Shown: positions 23,028 through 31,669 of the stretch, piece after piece
Layout: each line of letters opens with the position of its first letter
Numbering within the stretch: position 1 is the stretch's first letter
Notes under the pieces: model-generated
Databases searched by the model: none
What the model was told of the DNA's origin: nothing
The model's input: the letters and a program-made list of their open reading frames with translations, nothing else
Source of the DNA: Leguminivora glycinivorella
Taxonomy: Eukaryota > Arthropoda > Insecta > Lepidoptera > Tortricidae
Assembly (NCBI RefSeq): GCF_023078275.1
Contig: NC_062993.1
Location: forward strand, 496,001 to 560,000
Direction: 5' to 3'
Length of the DNA stretch: 64,000 bases
Position numbers and translations under genes: made by a program

Positions 23028-24050
23028 TTATGCTGGTGCTGGAATGAGTTTTGTTATATGAAATAGGTTTGATTCCAACTTCTTGTGGCCTGTATTAACT
23101 CTATATATGGAATTTGAAATTTTTTCTTTGATTTCAAAAGGTCCAATCTTTAATTCATCTAGTTTTTTTCTGTTTAATTTATGTCCGTTTTCTACATAAA
23201 CCATATCACCTGTATTAAATTTATGGTATGTTCTAGTCTTGTCGTTCATCATTTTATTATAAGTATGAGATTTAATTGAATTTTCGAATGCAAGTTTTTT
23301 ATCTTCAATCCAGTCATCTACCGTTTTATCTAATTTTAATTCGTCTGGTAGCAATGAATCATCTGAGCCTTCCAGAAGGTATCTTGGTGTGAAACCAGTA
23401 ACTGTGTGTTCAGTATTGTTATATTTGTTAACACAATCATGAGCAATTGTCGTCCAAGCACTCGTATTCTCTTTCTGGTTCATTACACATCTTATTTTAT
23501 TTACTAGAGTTTGATTTAAACGCTCATTCAAACCGTTAGAGAATGGCGCATTTACTGCTGTGAAAATCAGCTGTATTGATCTTTCGTTTAAAAAATCTTT
23601 GAACTCCTTGGAATTTATCCCCGGATATTGGTCTGATAAAACCATGTCAATTTTATAATCTTTTATTACATTGTTCATTAGTTTTATGAAATCCTTTGCA
23701 TTCTGGGTCTTCGAGGTCACTATATATGCGTATCGCGTAAAGTGATCCACTAGAAGGTGAAGGTATTTTTTTGTAGAACGCGAACCACCGAATCCACCAA
23801 TGGTATCTATGGAAACGATTTCAAAAGGCTTAGTAGCAGGTCCTAAATGCGACATCAAGCCATATTTTATCTGTCCTCTACTTTTGTTTTTTATACAGAC
23901 CTCGCAATTTTTACATATATTCATGATATTTTTTGTCATATTCTTTGCTGTATATTGTTTTCCAATTTTTATTTGTAATTGTTTCATACCTATGTGACAC
24001 ATATTTTCATGTACTTTTTTAATTAGTTTTATGCTAAATTCTTCAGTCAA
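23028..24050 (-). CDS. Retrotransposon integrase
   Basis: 340 residues from the first in-frame codon (a TTG, not a true start; the frame opens a little upstream). It inserts element DNA into the host chromosome. Zinc-binding residues H14, H19, C49 and C52 (HENMCHIG ... CKNCEVC). The DDE catalytic triad appears intact: D82 (VSIDTIGG), D140 (MVLSDQYPG) and E176 (GLNERLNQ). The C-terminal part carries a GPF/Y-like block (KIGPFEIKEK) and then stops; no chromodomain follows. It belongs to the same polyprotein as RT, but is one base out of frame because of an A-run near 24055. Confidence 0.9.
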   Translation of the reverse strand: MTEEFSIKLIKKVHENMCHIGMKQLQIKIGKQYTAKNMTKNIMNICKNCEVCIKNKSRGQIKYGLMSHLGPATKPFEIVSIDTIGGFGGSRSTKKYLHLLVDHFTRYAYIVTSKTQNAKDFIKLMNNVIKDYKIDMVLSDQYPGINSKEFKDFLNERSIQLIFTAVNAPFSNGLNERLNQTLVNKIRCVMNQKENTSAWTTIAHDCVNKYNNTEHTVTGFTPRYLLEGSDDSLLPDELKLDKTVDDWIEDKKLAFENSIKSHTYNKMMNDKTRTYHKFNTGDMVYVENGHKLNRKKLDELKIGPFEIKEKISNSIYRVNTGHKKLESNLFHITKLIPAPA

Positions 24051-24052
24051 TA

Positions 24053-25501
24053 CTATTTTTTCTCTTTTTTTAATTTTTTATAATATACATTGTGTCTATG
24101 TATCAAATTGTTTTTATCATTTTTAATGTCCTTGTTTTTTTCTTGGTCTGTGAGTATTTCCTGTAAATTTATTAAGTTTACTATTTTCAACTGGTCTTCT
24201 GTATATGAATTGGATTCCAATACTGGGTTCCTGCTTAAGCAGTCGGCCTCTAAGTTATTCTTTCCTGGTGCATACTTTATTGAAAAATTGTATTGTGATA
24301 GATAATAGGTTAATTCGCCGAGTTCTTCATCAGGTCTAGATTTTATATTTAAATTTTCTAACGGCTTGTGATCAGAATATACTGTGAATGACTTGTCTAA
24401 TAACCAATATTGCCAATATTTTATGGCTTCTTTAATGGCCAAGCACTCCAAATATATCGCTTTTTTTCTTTTTTGAACCTCGTTCAATTTTTTTGAAAAA
24501 TAAGCCACCGGCTTTTCTTCTCCGTTTGGCTGTGTTTGTTTCAAGACTGCTCCAATCCCCTCTATAGAAGCATCAGTGTATATTTTTATTGGTAAATTTT
24601 TATCAAAAATTTCTAGGATCGGTTGAGTACACATTAATTTCTTTACTTCTTCAAATGATTTTTGACAGTCCGCTGTCCAAACAAACTTCTGATTTTTCCT
24701 TAGTAGCTTATGTAGCGGTTCCAAAATAATGGAGCTGTTTGGTATGTATTCTCGATAGAAATTAATTTTTCCTAAAAACTGTCTAATGTTTTTTTGTGTT
24801 TTAGGTGTTGGAAATTCCCTTATTGAAATTAGGTTATCTGCTACTGGTTGCACTGTGTTATTCTGTATTACATGACCAAGGTATTTTACTGAACTTGAAG
24901 CGAATGTACACTTAGTGAACTTTAGCCGGAAACCTTCTTTTTTTATTGCCTCTAATAATTGCGTTAGATGATTGATGTGTTCAGTATAAGAATCTGAAAA
25001 TACTAAGATGTCATCTATATAATTAACGGTAAATTCTGTTAATCCGTGTTTTCTTAGTATGTTACTTAATATTCGTTGAAATATCGCAGATGAGGTCTTT
25101 AATCCGTATGGTAAGCAGGTCCACTGATAATGGCCTTCTTGCGTGACAAAGCCAGTCTTCTTTCTGTCTTCAATCCGTAGGGGAATAGACCAAAAAGCAG
25201 AGTTAATATCCAGTGTTGAGAAAAATTTGCAGTTTCTTGTCTTTATTACTAAGTCCTCAATCAACGGGAATGGCTGGGCTTGTGGAATTACTATTTTATT
25301 TAGATCCCTGAAGTCAATGCATAATCTGGATCTTCTATTTTCTTCCTTTTTAAAAACTAGAGTCACTGGTGCAGCAAACGGACTGTACGACTCTTCTATG
25401 AGATTCTTCTGAAGTAATTTCCCAACTTGTTCTTCAATTTCTTTCTTATCTTGCATAGAACATTTGTAAGGCCGCTTGCTACAATATTTATCCACTAGCA
25501 A
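24053..25501 (-). CDS. Retrotransposon reverse transcriptase and RNase H
   Basis: 482 residues shown; the frame is open slightly further upstream, to about 25531. RT motifs: RLCIDFRDLNK (59-69), TLDINSAFW with D98, LPYGLKTS (130-137), and the catalytic YIDD at 161-164. The RNase H domain follows: IYTDAS with D309, ECLAIKEA with E351 and VYSDHKPL with D376. All catalytic carboxylates are present. It would copy element RNA into cDNA inside the capsid-like particle. The protein ends prematurely at an A-rich stretch (KKLKKEKK) where integrase continues in another frame. Confidence 0.92.
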   Translation of the reverse strand: MLVDKYCSKRPYKCSMQDKKEIEEQVGKLLQKNLIEESYSPFAAPVTLVFKKEENRRSRLCIDFRDLNKIVIPQAQPFPLIEDLVIKTRNCKFFSTLDINSAFWSIPLRIEDRKKTGFVTQEGHYQWTCLPYGLKTSSAIFQRILSNILRKHGLTEFTVNYIDDILVFSDSYTEHINHLTQLLEAIKKEGFRLKFTKCTFASSSVKYLGHVIQNNTVQPVADNLISIREFPTPKTQKNIRQFLGKINFYREYIPNSSIILEPLHKLLRKNQKFVWTADCQKSFEEVKKLMCTQPILEIFDKNLPIKIYTDASIEGIGAVLKQTQPNGEEKPVAYFSKKLNEVQKRKKAIYLECLAIKEAIKYWQYWLLDKSFTVYSDHKPLENLNIKSRPDEELGELTYYLSQYNFSIKYAPGKNNLEADCLSRNPVLESNSYTEDQLKIVNLINLQEILTDQEKNKDIKNDKNNLIHRHNVYYKKLKKEKK

Positions 25502-25533
25502 ATCTATTCGAGCCTCATAGTCTCTTACTGTTC

Positions 25534-26091
25534 CTATATATATTTATCTTTGGCAAAGCTTGATTTATACTTTTCAATAAGTTTATTTATTTCTTGTCTT
25601 TGCTCTTCATTTAAGTGGCTGACATTTGTGTTGAATTCTTCTTTCATGTGTTCATTAAAATTTACAGAAAGTAAATTTATTTTGTCCTTGAGTTCTACGG
25701 AAGCAGTATTTTTATGTGTTTCTTTTTCTCTTGATAGTCTTTCTGGTTTTTGACTGATCTTCAAATTTTCATCTTGAGTCAACTTAAACTCTTTGATTAT
25801 GTCTAGTCCTATTAGGAAATCATATTTAAATTCCTTTCCATCTATAATGTATACATCCATATGTTTTTCTATTTCCATTATTTTTATTTTCAAATTTGTC
25901 AAACCTTTTGCTCTTTTTACACCATTAATTGTTACTAATTTTGCATTTTTATCATAATGTTTTTTTGCTGACCTCTTCAGTTTTAATAATTTTGAATTAA
26001 CTAGAGAGACGTTTGAGCCTGGGTCATATATACCCAATACTTCTAATTTATCGTTAAGTATTAGTTTGACTTTAATCAATGGTGTAATCAC
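25534..26091 (-). CDS. Retrotransposon protease region
   Basis: 185 residues in the -1 frame relative to gag; entered by frameshifting, not by its own start (the first codon here is GTG). Aspartic protease motif YDPGSN with D23, a DPGS variant of the common D(S/T)G(A/S). The flap/ILG part appears as DFLIGLDIIKEF (~92-103). The C-terminal half leads toward RT (HLNEEQRQEINKLIEKYKSSF). It cleaves the Gag-Pol polyprotein. It ends at a stop created within a TATATA run, two bases out of phase with RT. Confidence 0.85.
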   Translation of the reverse strand: MITPLIKVKLILNDKLEVLGIYDPGSNVSLVNSKLLKLKRSAKKHYDKNAKLVTINGVKRAKGLTNLKIKIMEIEKHMDVYIIDGKEFKYDFLIGLDIIKEFKLTQDENLKISQKPERLSREKETHKNTASVELKDKINLLSVNFNEHMKEEFNTNVSHLNEEQRQEINKLIEKYKSSFAKDKYI

Positions 26092-27173
26092 GCGTTTTTT
26101 TGATCTTCGTCACTCAATTCAACATCCAGCATGACATTATTCACATTTTTATAATTTTTCTTATTCTCATGTTCTCCTGTCTGTTTAAACCAGCATCTTT
26201 CTTCGGGATGAAAGCGGGTACCTTTGTTTAATTTTTCGCATATTTTGCAGGGTTTGATCTTCTCGGCTCCAGTTTTTATGTCCGTGTTTATTTTCTTTTT
26301 ATAGTAAGTCTTTTTATTCATTGTATGCTCATACTTTCCAAGCTCATTGTAAAGACTCATGGTGGATGTTATTTTTCCTTTATCAATTTTGTCCATTATG
26401 AAATCTGGTAAACCCATTACAATGAGATGAATCATTGTCTGCGAATCAGTCTGTTTATTTACCTCTAGGAGTAGCCTTTCCTTTTTGGTGGCATATTCTA
26501 TTAGGGACCCCGCTTGGTATTTAAATGTGAATGCGTACTTAATCTGAGACCAACCTTTATTTCCATATGACTCGCACAGATTACTTTTCCAAATTGTCCA
26601 GTCCGAATCTATGGTATGTTTTATTATCATGCTGTTGTACCAATCTAAGCACTGTTTATCCATAAGATGCTTTAGCATCTCAATTTTTTTAACATCCTGC
26701 ACCATTTCAAATCTTTTACATTCATTCTCAAATTCCTTAATCCATTGTTCAACATTTGTTGTTTTTCCAGAAAATTTTTCCAGTAAAAACCGTTCAGCAA
26801 TTTTTCCCAAGTTTTTACTAACAGGTTCCGTATTGTTATTGTTGCTAACTGAGCTTTTTGTTTCACTTACAATTTCGTCCAAATACTGATCACCAAATTG
26901 AACATTTTCACCTTCATCCAAGTAGGTCTTTCGCAAGTCTTCCGTTAAAGGGATCCATAATTTGCGTGTTTGATGTCTTTTCTTTAATGAGTTCTTCACT
27001 TTCGTGAATACATCCGTAGTCGTAATACCAGTGTGTTTACTAGCAGGTTTCAGATCATCAGGAACTTCAAAAACACGACCATCGGGTACTTCGATTGAGG
27101 TTATGCAGATTGTATTTGTTTTTCCTTCTGGCCCCGTCGCTAATACTGCGAACGTAAATCTCAATTTTTCCAT
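26088..27173 (-). CDS. Retrotransposon Gag
   Basis: 361 residues; starts at an ATG (MEKLRFTF) 18 nt after the primer site. The middle part (~125-280: EKFSGKTTNVEQWIKEFENE ... LIVMGLPDFIMDKI) has the look of the retrotransposon Gag capsid fold. Near the C-terminus is a zinc-knuckle variant C-x2-C-x9-H-x4-C (CKICEK...FHPEERC). It forms the particle that packages element RNA. The end is QKNA followed by TGA, directly behind the slippery sequence. Confidence 0.88.
   Translation of the reverse strand: MEKLRFTFAVLATGPEGKTNTICITSIEVPDGRVFEVPDDLKPASKHTGITTTDVFTKVKNSLKKRHQTRKLWIPLTEDLRKTYLDEGENVQFGDQYLDEIVSETKSSVSNNNNTEPVSKNLGKIAERFLLEKFSGKTTNVEQWIKEFENECKRFEMVQDVKKIEMLKHLMDKQCLDWYNSMIIKHTIDSDWTIWKSNLCESYGNKGWSQIKYAFTFKYQAGSLIEYATKKERLLLEVNKQTDSQTMIHLIVMGLPDFIMDKIDKGKITSTMSLYNELGKYEHTMNKKTYYKKKINTDIKTGAEKIKPCKICEKLNKGTRFHPEERCWFKQTGEHENKKNYKNVNNVMLDVELSDEDQKNA
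26094..26100 (-). promoter_or_regulatory. -1 programmed frameshift site A AAA AAC
   Basis: The minus strand reads CAA AAA AAC GCG TGA in the gag frame. The heptamer A-AAA-AAC is a canonical X XXY YYZ slip site placed one codon before the gag stop. A one-base backward slip enters exactly the protease frame. A possible downstream stem (AATACTT with AAGTATT, 26035-26065) is far from the site, so the stimulator is uncertain. Confidence 0.8.
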
Positions 27174-27190
27174 GTTTATGTTTTTACTAA

Positions 27191-27201
27191 GAATGTCGTT
27201 T
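27191..27201 (-). promoter_or_regulatory. Putative self-priming site next to the 5' LTR
   Basis: Minus strand AAACGACATTC, two bases after the 5' LTR end. It is perfectly complementary to GAATGTCGTTT inside the LTR (minus strand 27362-27352, and 22715-22705). No TGG-starting tRNA-type site is present in the leader. The layout is that of Tf1-type elements, in which the first 11 nt of the transcript prime reverse transcription. Confidence 0.65.
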
Positions 27202-27203
27202 TA

Positions 27204-27595
27204 TAAGACAATTCTCATGGGTTGTTAGGAATCAACCAAAAATAAACGAAGTGTTGCTCTGAAAACAAAGATTTTTATTTAACCAAATGTTTACATTTGA
27301 AACTTAACTTATTTAGTATTGATCACACTAAAAACATACCTGAAAACAAAGAAACGACATTCAAAGTCTATTAATTGGCATGTCGATTCCCACTTTACAC
27401 CTTAAATTATTTAGTTTCTTGATTTTCACTCTCCGGGTTTATAACCTCTCATAGTCGCCATGACAGATGGATGACACCTACGCGCCGAACAGTTATGGAG
27501 TTTGCCACGCCATCTGTTGTCTTGCTATGTGAACTTCTACTTTACCGACCGAGTCATAAGTTGTAGACCATTCAAAGAAATCTCATTTCTTTACA
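27204..27595 (-). repeat. 5' LTR (392 bp)
   Basis: By eye identical to 22557-22948. If the self-primer is the transcript's 5' end, U3 is 27595-27363 (233 nt) and R plus U5 is 27362-27204 (159 nt). Confidence 0.9.
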
Positions 27596-27793
27596 TATAT
27601 CAAACTCATTTAGTCAGAGGTGACACATGCGCGTTGTCGACCATTCAAAACACACTCCGTTTTTGAAGACCCTCATATCGTAAGACGACATTCAGGATAC
27701 CTATTACCATAGACTGAATTGAATTTGCTTAAGGCATAAGAAATAACCTAAAAGTTCTGCTATACGTAACTATTTCTCATTGTCTTCATGTTT

Positions 27794-28012
27794 AACCCCC
27801 GACGAAAAAACAAAGGGGTGTTATAACTAAGTTTGACGTGTCTGTCTGTTTGTATGTCTGTCTATGTGTGTGTGTGTCTGTGGCATCGTAGCTCCCGAAC
27901 GGATGAACTGATTTAGATTTCGTTTTTTTTTAAAGCTGAGTTAGTTGGGAGTGTTCTTAGCCATGTTTCATGAAAATTTCAAAATTTTAATTTTGTAGTT
28001 AGGTTAGTAGAG
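27794..28012 (-). repeat. LINE 3'-tail repeat, copy 3 (inverted)
   Basis: Begins taacccccgacgaaaaaac and runs through gtgtctgtggcatcgtagct and cccgaacggatgaactga to tagttaggtta: the reverse complement of the 12978-13205 family. Confidence 0.6.
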
Positions 28013-28194
28013 TCTGTTTGGAACGAAGAAAGTCGTGATCGTCGTATACTGTATGCTGTATGTCTGAAATGTCTCTTCTAATTGTGTACATACTCTGCCC
28101 CAACCTTACTGTGATTTAATTGATTCTTTGCTATACGTACCTAGTAATGATCATTGAAGTATAATAGATTTGTAATACATCTACATGTGTAGTG

Positions 28195-28335
28195 ACTAGT
28201 AAGCCGTTGAAGCGAGCATTCGGCACCTCCCAATACATTATACCCCATTATACCGCGCTAGGGTAGCCATGCTCAATTGGTCGCAAATTGATGATAAATG
28301 GTCACCTTCGCCGTGAGAGGCTTTAGTAGTGCCTA
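28195..28335. repeat. Repeat (cccattataccgcgctaggg), copy 1
   Basis: Shares attcggcacctcccaataca, cccattataccgcgctaggg, tagccatgctcaattggt and gcaaattgatgataaatggt with 28825-28960. The two copies bracket the tRNA-like sequence. Confidence 0.65.
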
Positions 28336-28630
28336 GATATAGCTAGATTAGAGTTAAACCAAAATAAGTTTGCAACAATGTTGACATCCTCGTTATTAGT
28401 GCGGTTCGGCCTGTCCAGCCACATTAGAGCACACGCAAGGAAACGTCCGTATTAAGGTTTATTTGGGGTCGCCGTCATGAAAGCGATGAGGAGGACTAAA
28501 TATTATGTACTATATAGTGCGGTGCAAATGTTATTTTAAAATTAAATTATGATGTTTACCTAACCCTTGCAGAGGGGCTATTAAAATCCTAGTGTAGTAC
28601 ATATTTTTAAAATAAAAGGAAAAATTCACA

Positions 28631-28709
28631 CCTCTGGCAGGACTCAAACCTGCGACCAAGGTACTGCTTTCCCAGAGCAGTCGCTATGACCAACTTAGCC
28701 ACGGAGGCC
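28631..28709 (-). tRNA. tRNA-like sequence (apparent anticodon GGG), probably a pseudogene or SINE head
   Basis: The minus strand folds as a cloverleaf: acceptor GCCTCCG against CAGAGGT (one G-T, one C-A mismatch), D arm GCTAAGTTGGTCATAGC, anticodon stem CTGCT/AGCAG with loop CTGGGAA, T arm GCAGG-TTTGAGT-CCTGC. The GGG proline anticodon is not normally used by animals, and the acceptor stem is imperfect. No encoded CCA. The bases around it are repeat-like, so a tRNA-derived retroposon is likelier than a working tRNA. Confidence 0.5.
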
Positions 28710-28824
28710 TGCTGCCAAAACTGATAAAAAATAAGTCTAGTGTACTTTAGGTATAGTTCTGGTAAGTAGGCGCACAAGTAAAAAGCGAGTTTCATTTAAA
28801 TATAATAACTTTCTAATACATGTG

Positions 28825-28960
28825 TGCAGTGTAGCGAGATTCGGCAACTCCCAATACATTACACCCCATTATACCGCGCTAGGGGTAGCCATGCTCAATT
28901 GGTTGCAAATTGATGATAAATGGTACACCACACTCGCTGTGAGAGGGTGCAACTTTTATA
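28825..28960. repeat. Repeat (cccattataccgcgctaggg), copy 2
   Basis: See 28195-28335. The spacing between copies is about 630 bp, so a segmental duplication is possible, although the sequence between them is not itself repeated. Confidence 0.65.
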
Positions 28961-29062
28961 GTGAGTTTTATTGACACAATTATATATATGTACTTCAATT
29001 TGTACTCATCATTCTTGATAAATGTCACAAAAAGAATTGAAGCCTCGCTGTCCTATTACTAT

Positions 29063-29280
29063 TAAGGTACAGCGGGGCAAATCTCTACTGGGGGGGCAAT
29101 TGTAACTGATCCATTTTTTCCATTAATACACTATGATGTTCAGTTCTACGTACATGTATCCACTGAACACGCCTACCATATATAACTGGTGGACACTCTA
29201 TTTAATAATGCAAACATTGTAAACATGGAAATATGGACCAGTTACATTTGCCCCCAGTCGAGATTTGCCCCGCTACCTTA
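29063..29280. mobile_element. MITE with aggtacagcggggcaaatct ends, copy 1
   Basis: Inverted ends AAGGTACAGCGGGGCAAATC and its near-complement at 29262-29280, with subterminal gggggcaattgtaac/gttacatttgccccc. A second full copy lies at 53658-53881. Confidence 0.75.
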
Positions 29281-29812
29281 CCTATGCTTAAAAAGGGTTC
29301 AGGAAATAAAAATAAGTAGGTAGCCGATATTATAGAGGAGAACATAGAAAATAATAAAAATATACGGTAGTCGGTAATTATAAGTAAGTTAAATAACAAA
29401 AAATAGTGCATGGAATCCCTTCGCGCGGAAGAAGTGAAACCTTGTAATGTGTTGTTTGTAACTGATCCATTTTTTCCATTAATACACTATGATGTTCAGT
29501 TCTACGTACATGTATCCACTGAACACGCCTACCATATATAACTGGTGGACACTCTATTTAATAATGCAAACATTGTAAACATGGAAATATGGACCAGTTA
29601 CATTTGCCCCCAGTCGAGATTTGCCCCGCTACCTTACCTATGCTTAAAAAGGGTTCAGGAAATAAAAATAAGTAGGTAGCCGATATTATAGAGGAGAACA
29701 TAGAAAATAATAAAAATATACGGTAGTCGGTAATTATAAGTAAGTTAAATAACAAAAAATAGTGCATGGAATCCCTTCGCGCGGAAGAAGTGAAACCTTG
29801 TAATGTGTTGTT
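29101..29812. repeat. Perfect tandem duplication, 356-bp unit, two copies
   Basis: 29101-29456 and 29457-29812 are identical by eye, including a shared 69-residue spurious ORF on the minus strand. The breakpoint lies inside the MITE, so copy 2 carries only its right part. A recent unequal crossover or replication slip. Confidence 0.9.
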
Positions 29813-30018
29813 TTCAAAATTCGAGTTGGTAACATTGAGCGTTAAATGTTTAACGCGTTGGACGTTTAACGCTGTCAGTTGGAAATCACATTTGAAGTCT
29901 CACTTCAAAAATCTTTCAACAAAGCAAATGTTAATAAATAAATTAAATGTTAATAATGCTTATAAAATAAAATGGAGAATTTGATAATTACTCTTTATTA
30001 GAATTCATATGATTCTTA

Positions 30019-30151
30019 GTGCGTTTTCACATTGTCCGATCCGATATGGGATGTCGGAAGGATTTCTATAGAAAAAATCCAAGATGGCGCCTTTGATGTA
30101 TGGGATATCGGGCCGACATCCGACATCGGATCGGATAATGTGAAAACGCAC
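30019..30151. mobile_element. PIF/Harbinger-like MITE, TTA target duplication
   Basis: Same family as 13463-13594, 133 bp. TTA at 30016-30018 and 30152-30154. Confidence 0.85.
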
Positions 30152-30159
30152 TTACGTTC

Positions 30160-31429
30160 CGTTATCAAAAATCTCACCCTAACCCAGCGTAGCGCCTATA
30201 AGCAGATGTGTCAACATTTTTTGCCCCACTTTTTGCCGCTACACCACCACAGCAATTGACTACGAGTGTCGATTTCAATTACCCGCCCTTTGTGTCCTTG
30301 TGTGTCGTGGGCCTTACAGCTTCACTCTGACAGGCCGAAACACTGACCATTGTCAGTCTATTTCGAGAGAATGACCAAGGTGTTTAAGATATTGCATCAG
30401 ATTATTCTGGTTTCAAAATGTTGAAGGAAGTAATTCGTCTATATTTCCAGATTTATGGAGCCCTTTGGCTGAAATCATTTAGAAAAGGGGGGAAATGCTA
30501 AGAAATAGTAAATTATAATAGGTACTTATTTGGATTTGTACAGAAATGTGACGACAGTAATGTTGCGTCAAATCCTACACTCGTTGATAGATTGGTTCGT
30601 CACCAAACACAATACAATACTCTTTATTGCACTCCTCACATAGTTTACAAGATAGATATCTACCTTATCTAGATATATTTTTGATAATAATAATTATCTT
30701 GAGAAAGCGGACCAGCATACATACTCTAAACTTTAAAATACATGTCAAAAGGCTTGATTCAGTCAAGTCCAAGTCAGCCGTGTGAGTCGTATCAAAACAA
30801 GTCATTAACGAAAACACATTATTTAGTCTAATAATTTAGCCTGTTTAAAACATATCAAAAAGCTTTACCTACCTACTTACTAGAAAGGTCTTATACTTAC
30901 TTCAAAATCTGATTATATGTCAATCAATTATCAACTCAACTACGTACTGATAAACTCCACCTAGTCTCACAGAAAGTGTCCTGTCACCTTTGCGTCAATT
31001 CTTTTGTCAAGTTTTTGACCACAAAGCAATTGACTGGAGTGTCGATTTCAATTATAAAACCTTTGTGACATTGTGGGTCAGCTTCAGATGGAGTGACAGA
31101 AAAAATGACAGCGACCATTGTACGTTATTAGTTTATTTAGAAGAAGGAAAGCGACAAAAGGTGCTCAAGATTTTGCGTCAGTGTCAATGTATTTGAATAG
31201 AATGTGCATGGATATTGATATACATAGAATAGATCGATTGGTGAAATGCTAAATCATTTTCATGTTTATTTTTCAGTAATAGATCTCCATGCTAACTTTG
31301 TACATGGGTATTTCAGTAAAAGTAAGTGAGAAAATGTCAGAGTCAAATGCAAATGATATGTACTATTATGTACTGACTCCATCTGAGTCATAGCAAGCAA
31401 TTTTGACTAAAATGTTTACCAAAATTGAC
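30160..31429. other. Mostly unassigned; one LINE tail
   Basis: The stretch acaatacaatactctttattgc... at 30607-30655 recurs at 52599-52643 and looks like a retroelement 3' end. Two short segments near 30240-30300 and 31015-31080 resemble each other (gactg/cgagtgtcgatttcaatta), suggesting an old duplication. No gene found. Confidence 0.45.
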
Positions 31430-31442
31430 CCTTGCAATACTT

Positions 31443-31654
31443 AGACTTATATTGTGACCGGGATATAGACCGTGATTACCTTTTTGATTTTTGTCGAGCT
31501 CCCGATATTTCGACGCAGTTGCATGTTTTCCGTGATCATGATGCATGCAACTGCGTCGAAATATCGGGAGCTCGACAAAAATCAAAAAGGTAATCACGGT
31601 CTATATCACGGTCAATATAAGTCTAATGAAAATAACCGTGAATCAATCAAAACT
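31443..31654 (+). mobile_element. Hairpin retroposon with a 3' tail and 13-bp target duplication, copy 1
   Basis: Direct repeats ccttgcaatactt at 31430-31442 and 31655-31667. The body is a long inverted repeat (gacttatattgtgacc ... ggtcaatataagtc) with an inner palindrome around gtcgagctcccgatatttcg. An unpaired tail of about 34 nt ends CAAAACT. Target duplications of 12-13 bp with no poly-A argue for target-primed insertion of a structured RNA; that is inference. Copy 2 is at 52943-53046. Confidence 0.7.
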
Positions 31655-31669
31655 CCTTGCAATACTTGT

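Larger units (their letters stand above)
22553..27599 (-). mobile_element. Complete Ty3/gypsy-type LTR retrotransposon, very recent insertion
   Basis: Read on the minus strand: 5' LTR, short leader, gag, protease, reverse transcriptase, RNase H, integrase, polypurine tract, 3' LTR. The RT-RH-IN order and GPF-type integrase end place it in Metaviridae. The two LTRs look identical base for base, so insertion is recent. Target duplication TATA at 22553-22556 and 27596-27599. There is no envelope-like ORF and no chromodomain after integrase. Two frame breaks, at ~25530 and ~24055, lie in a (TA)n run and an A run. The leader has no tRNA-type primer site but carries an 11-nt self-complementary site (27191-27201). 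Confidence 0.9.

Noticed and set aside
29202..29767. Two identical 69-codon ORFs on the minus strand
   Set aside because: Identical because of the 356-bp tandem duplication; each covers MITE sequence.
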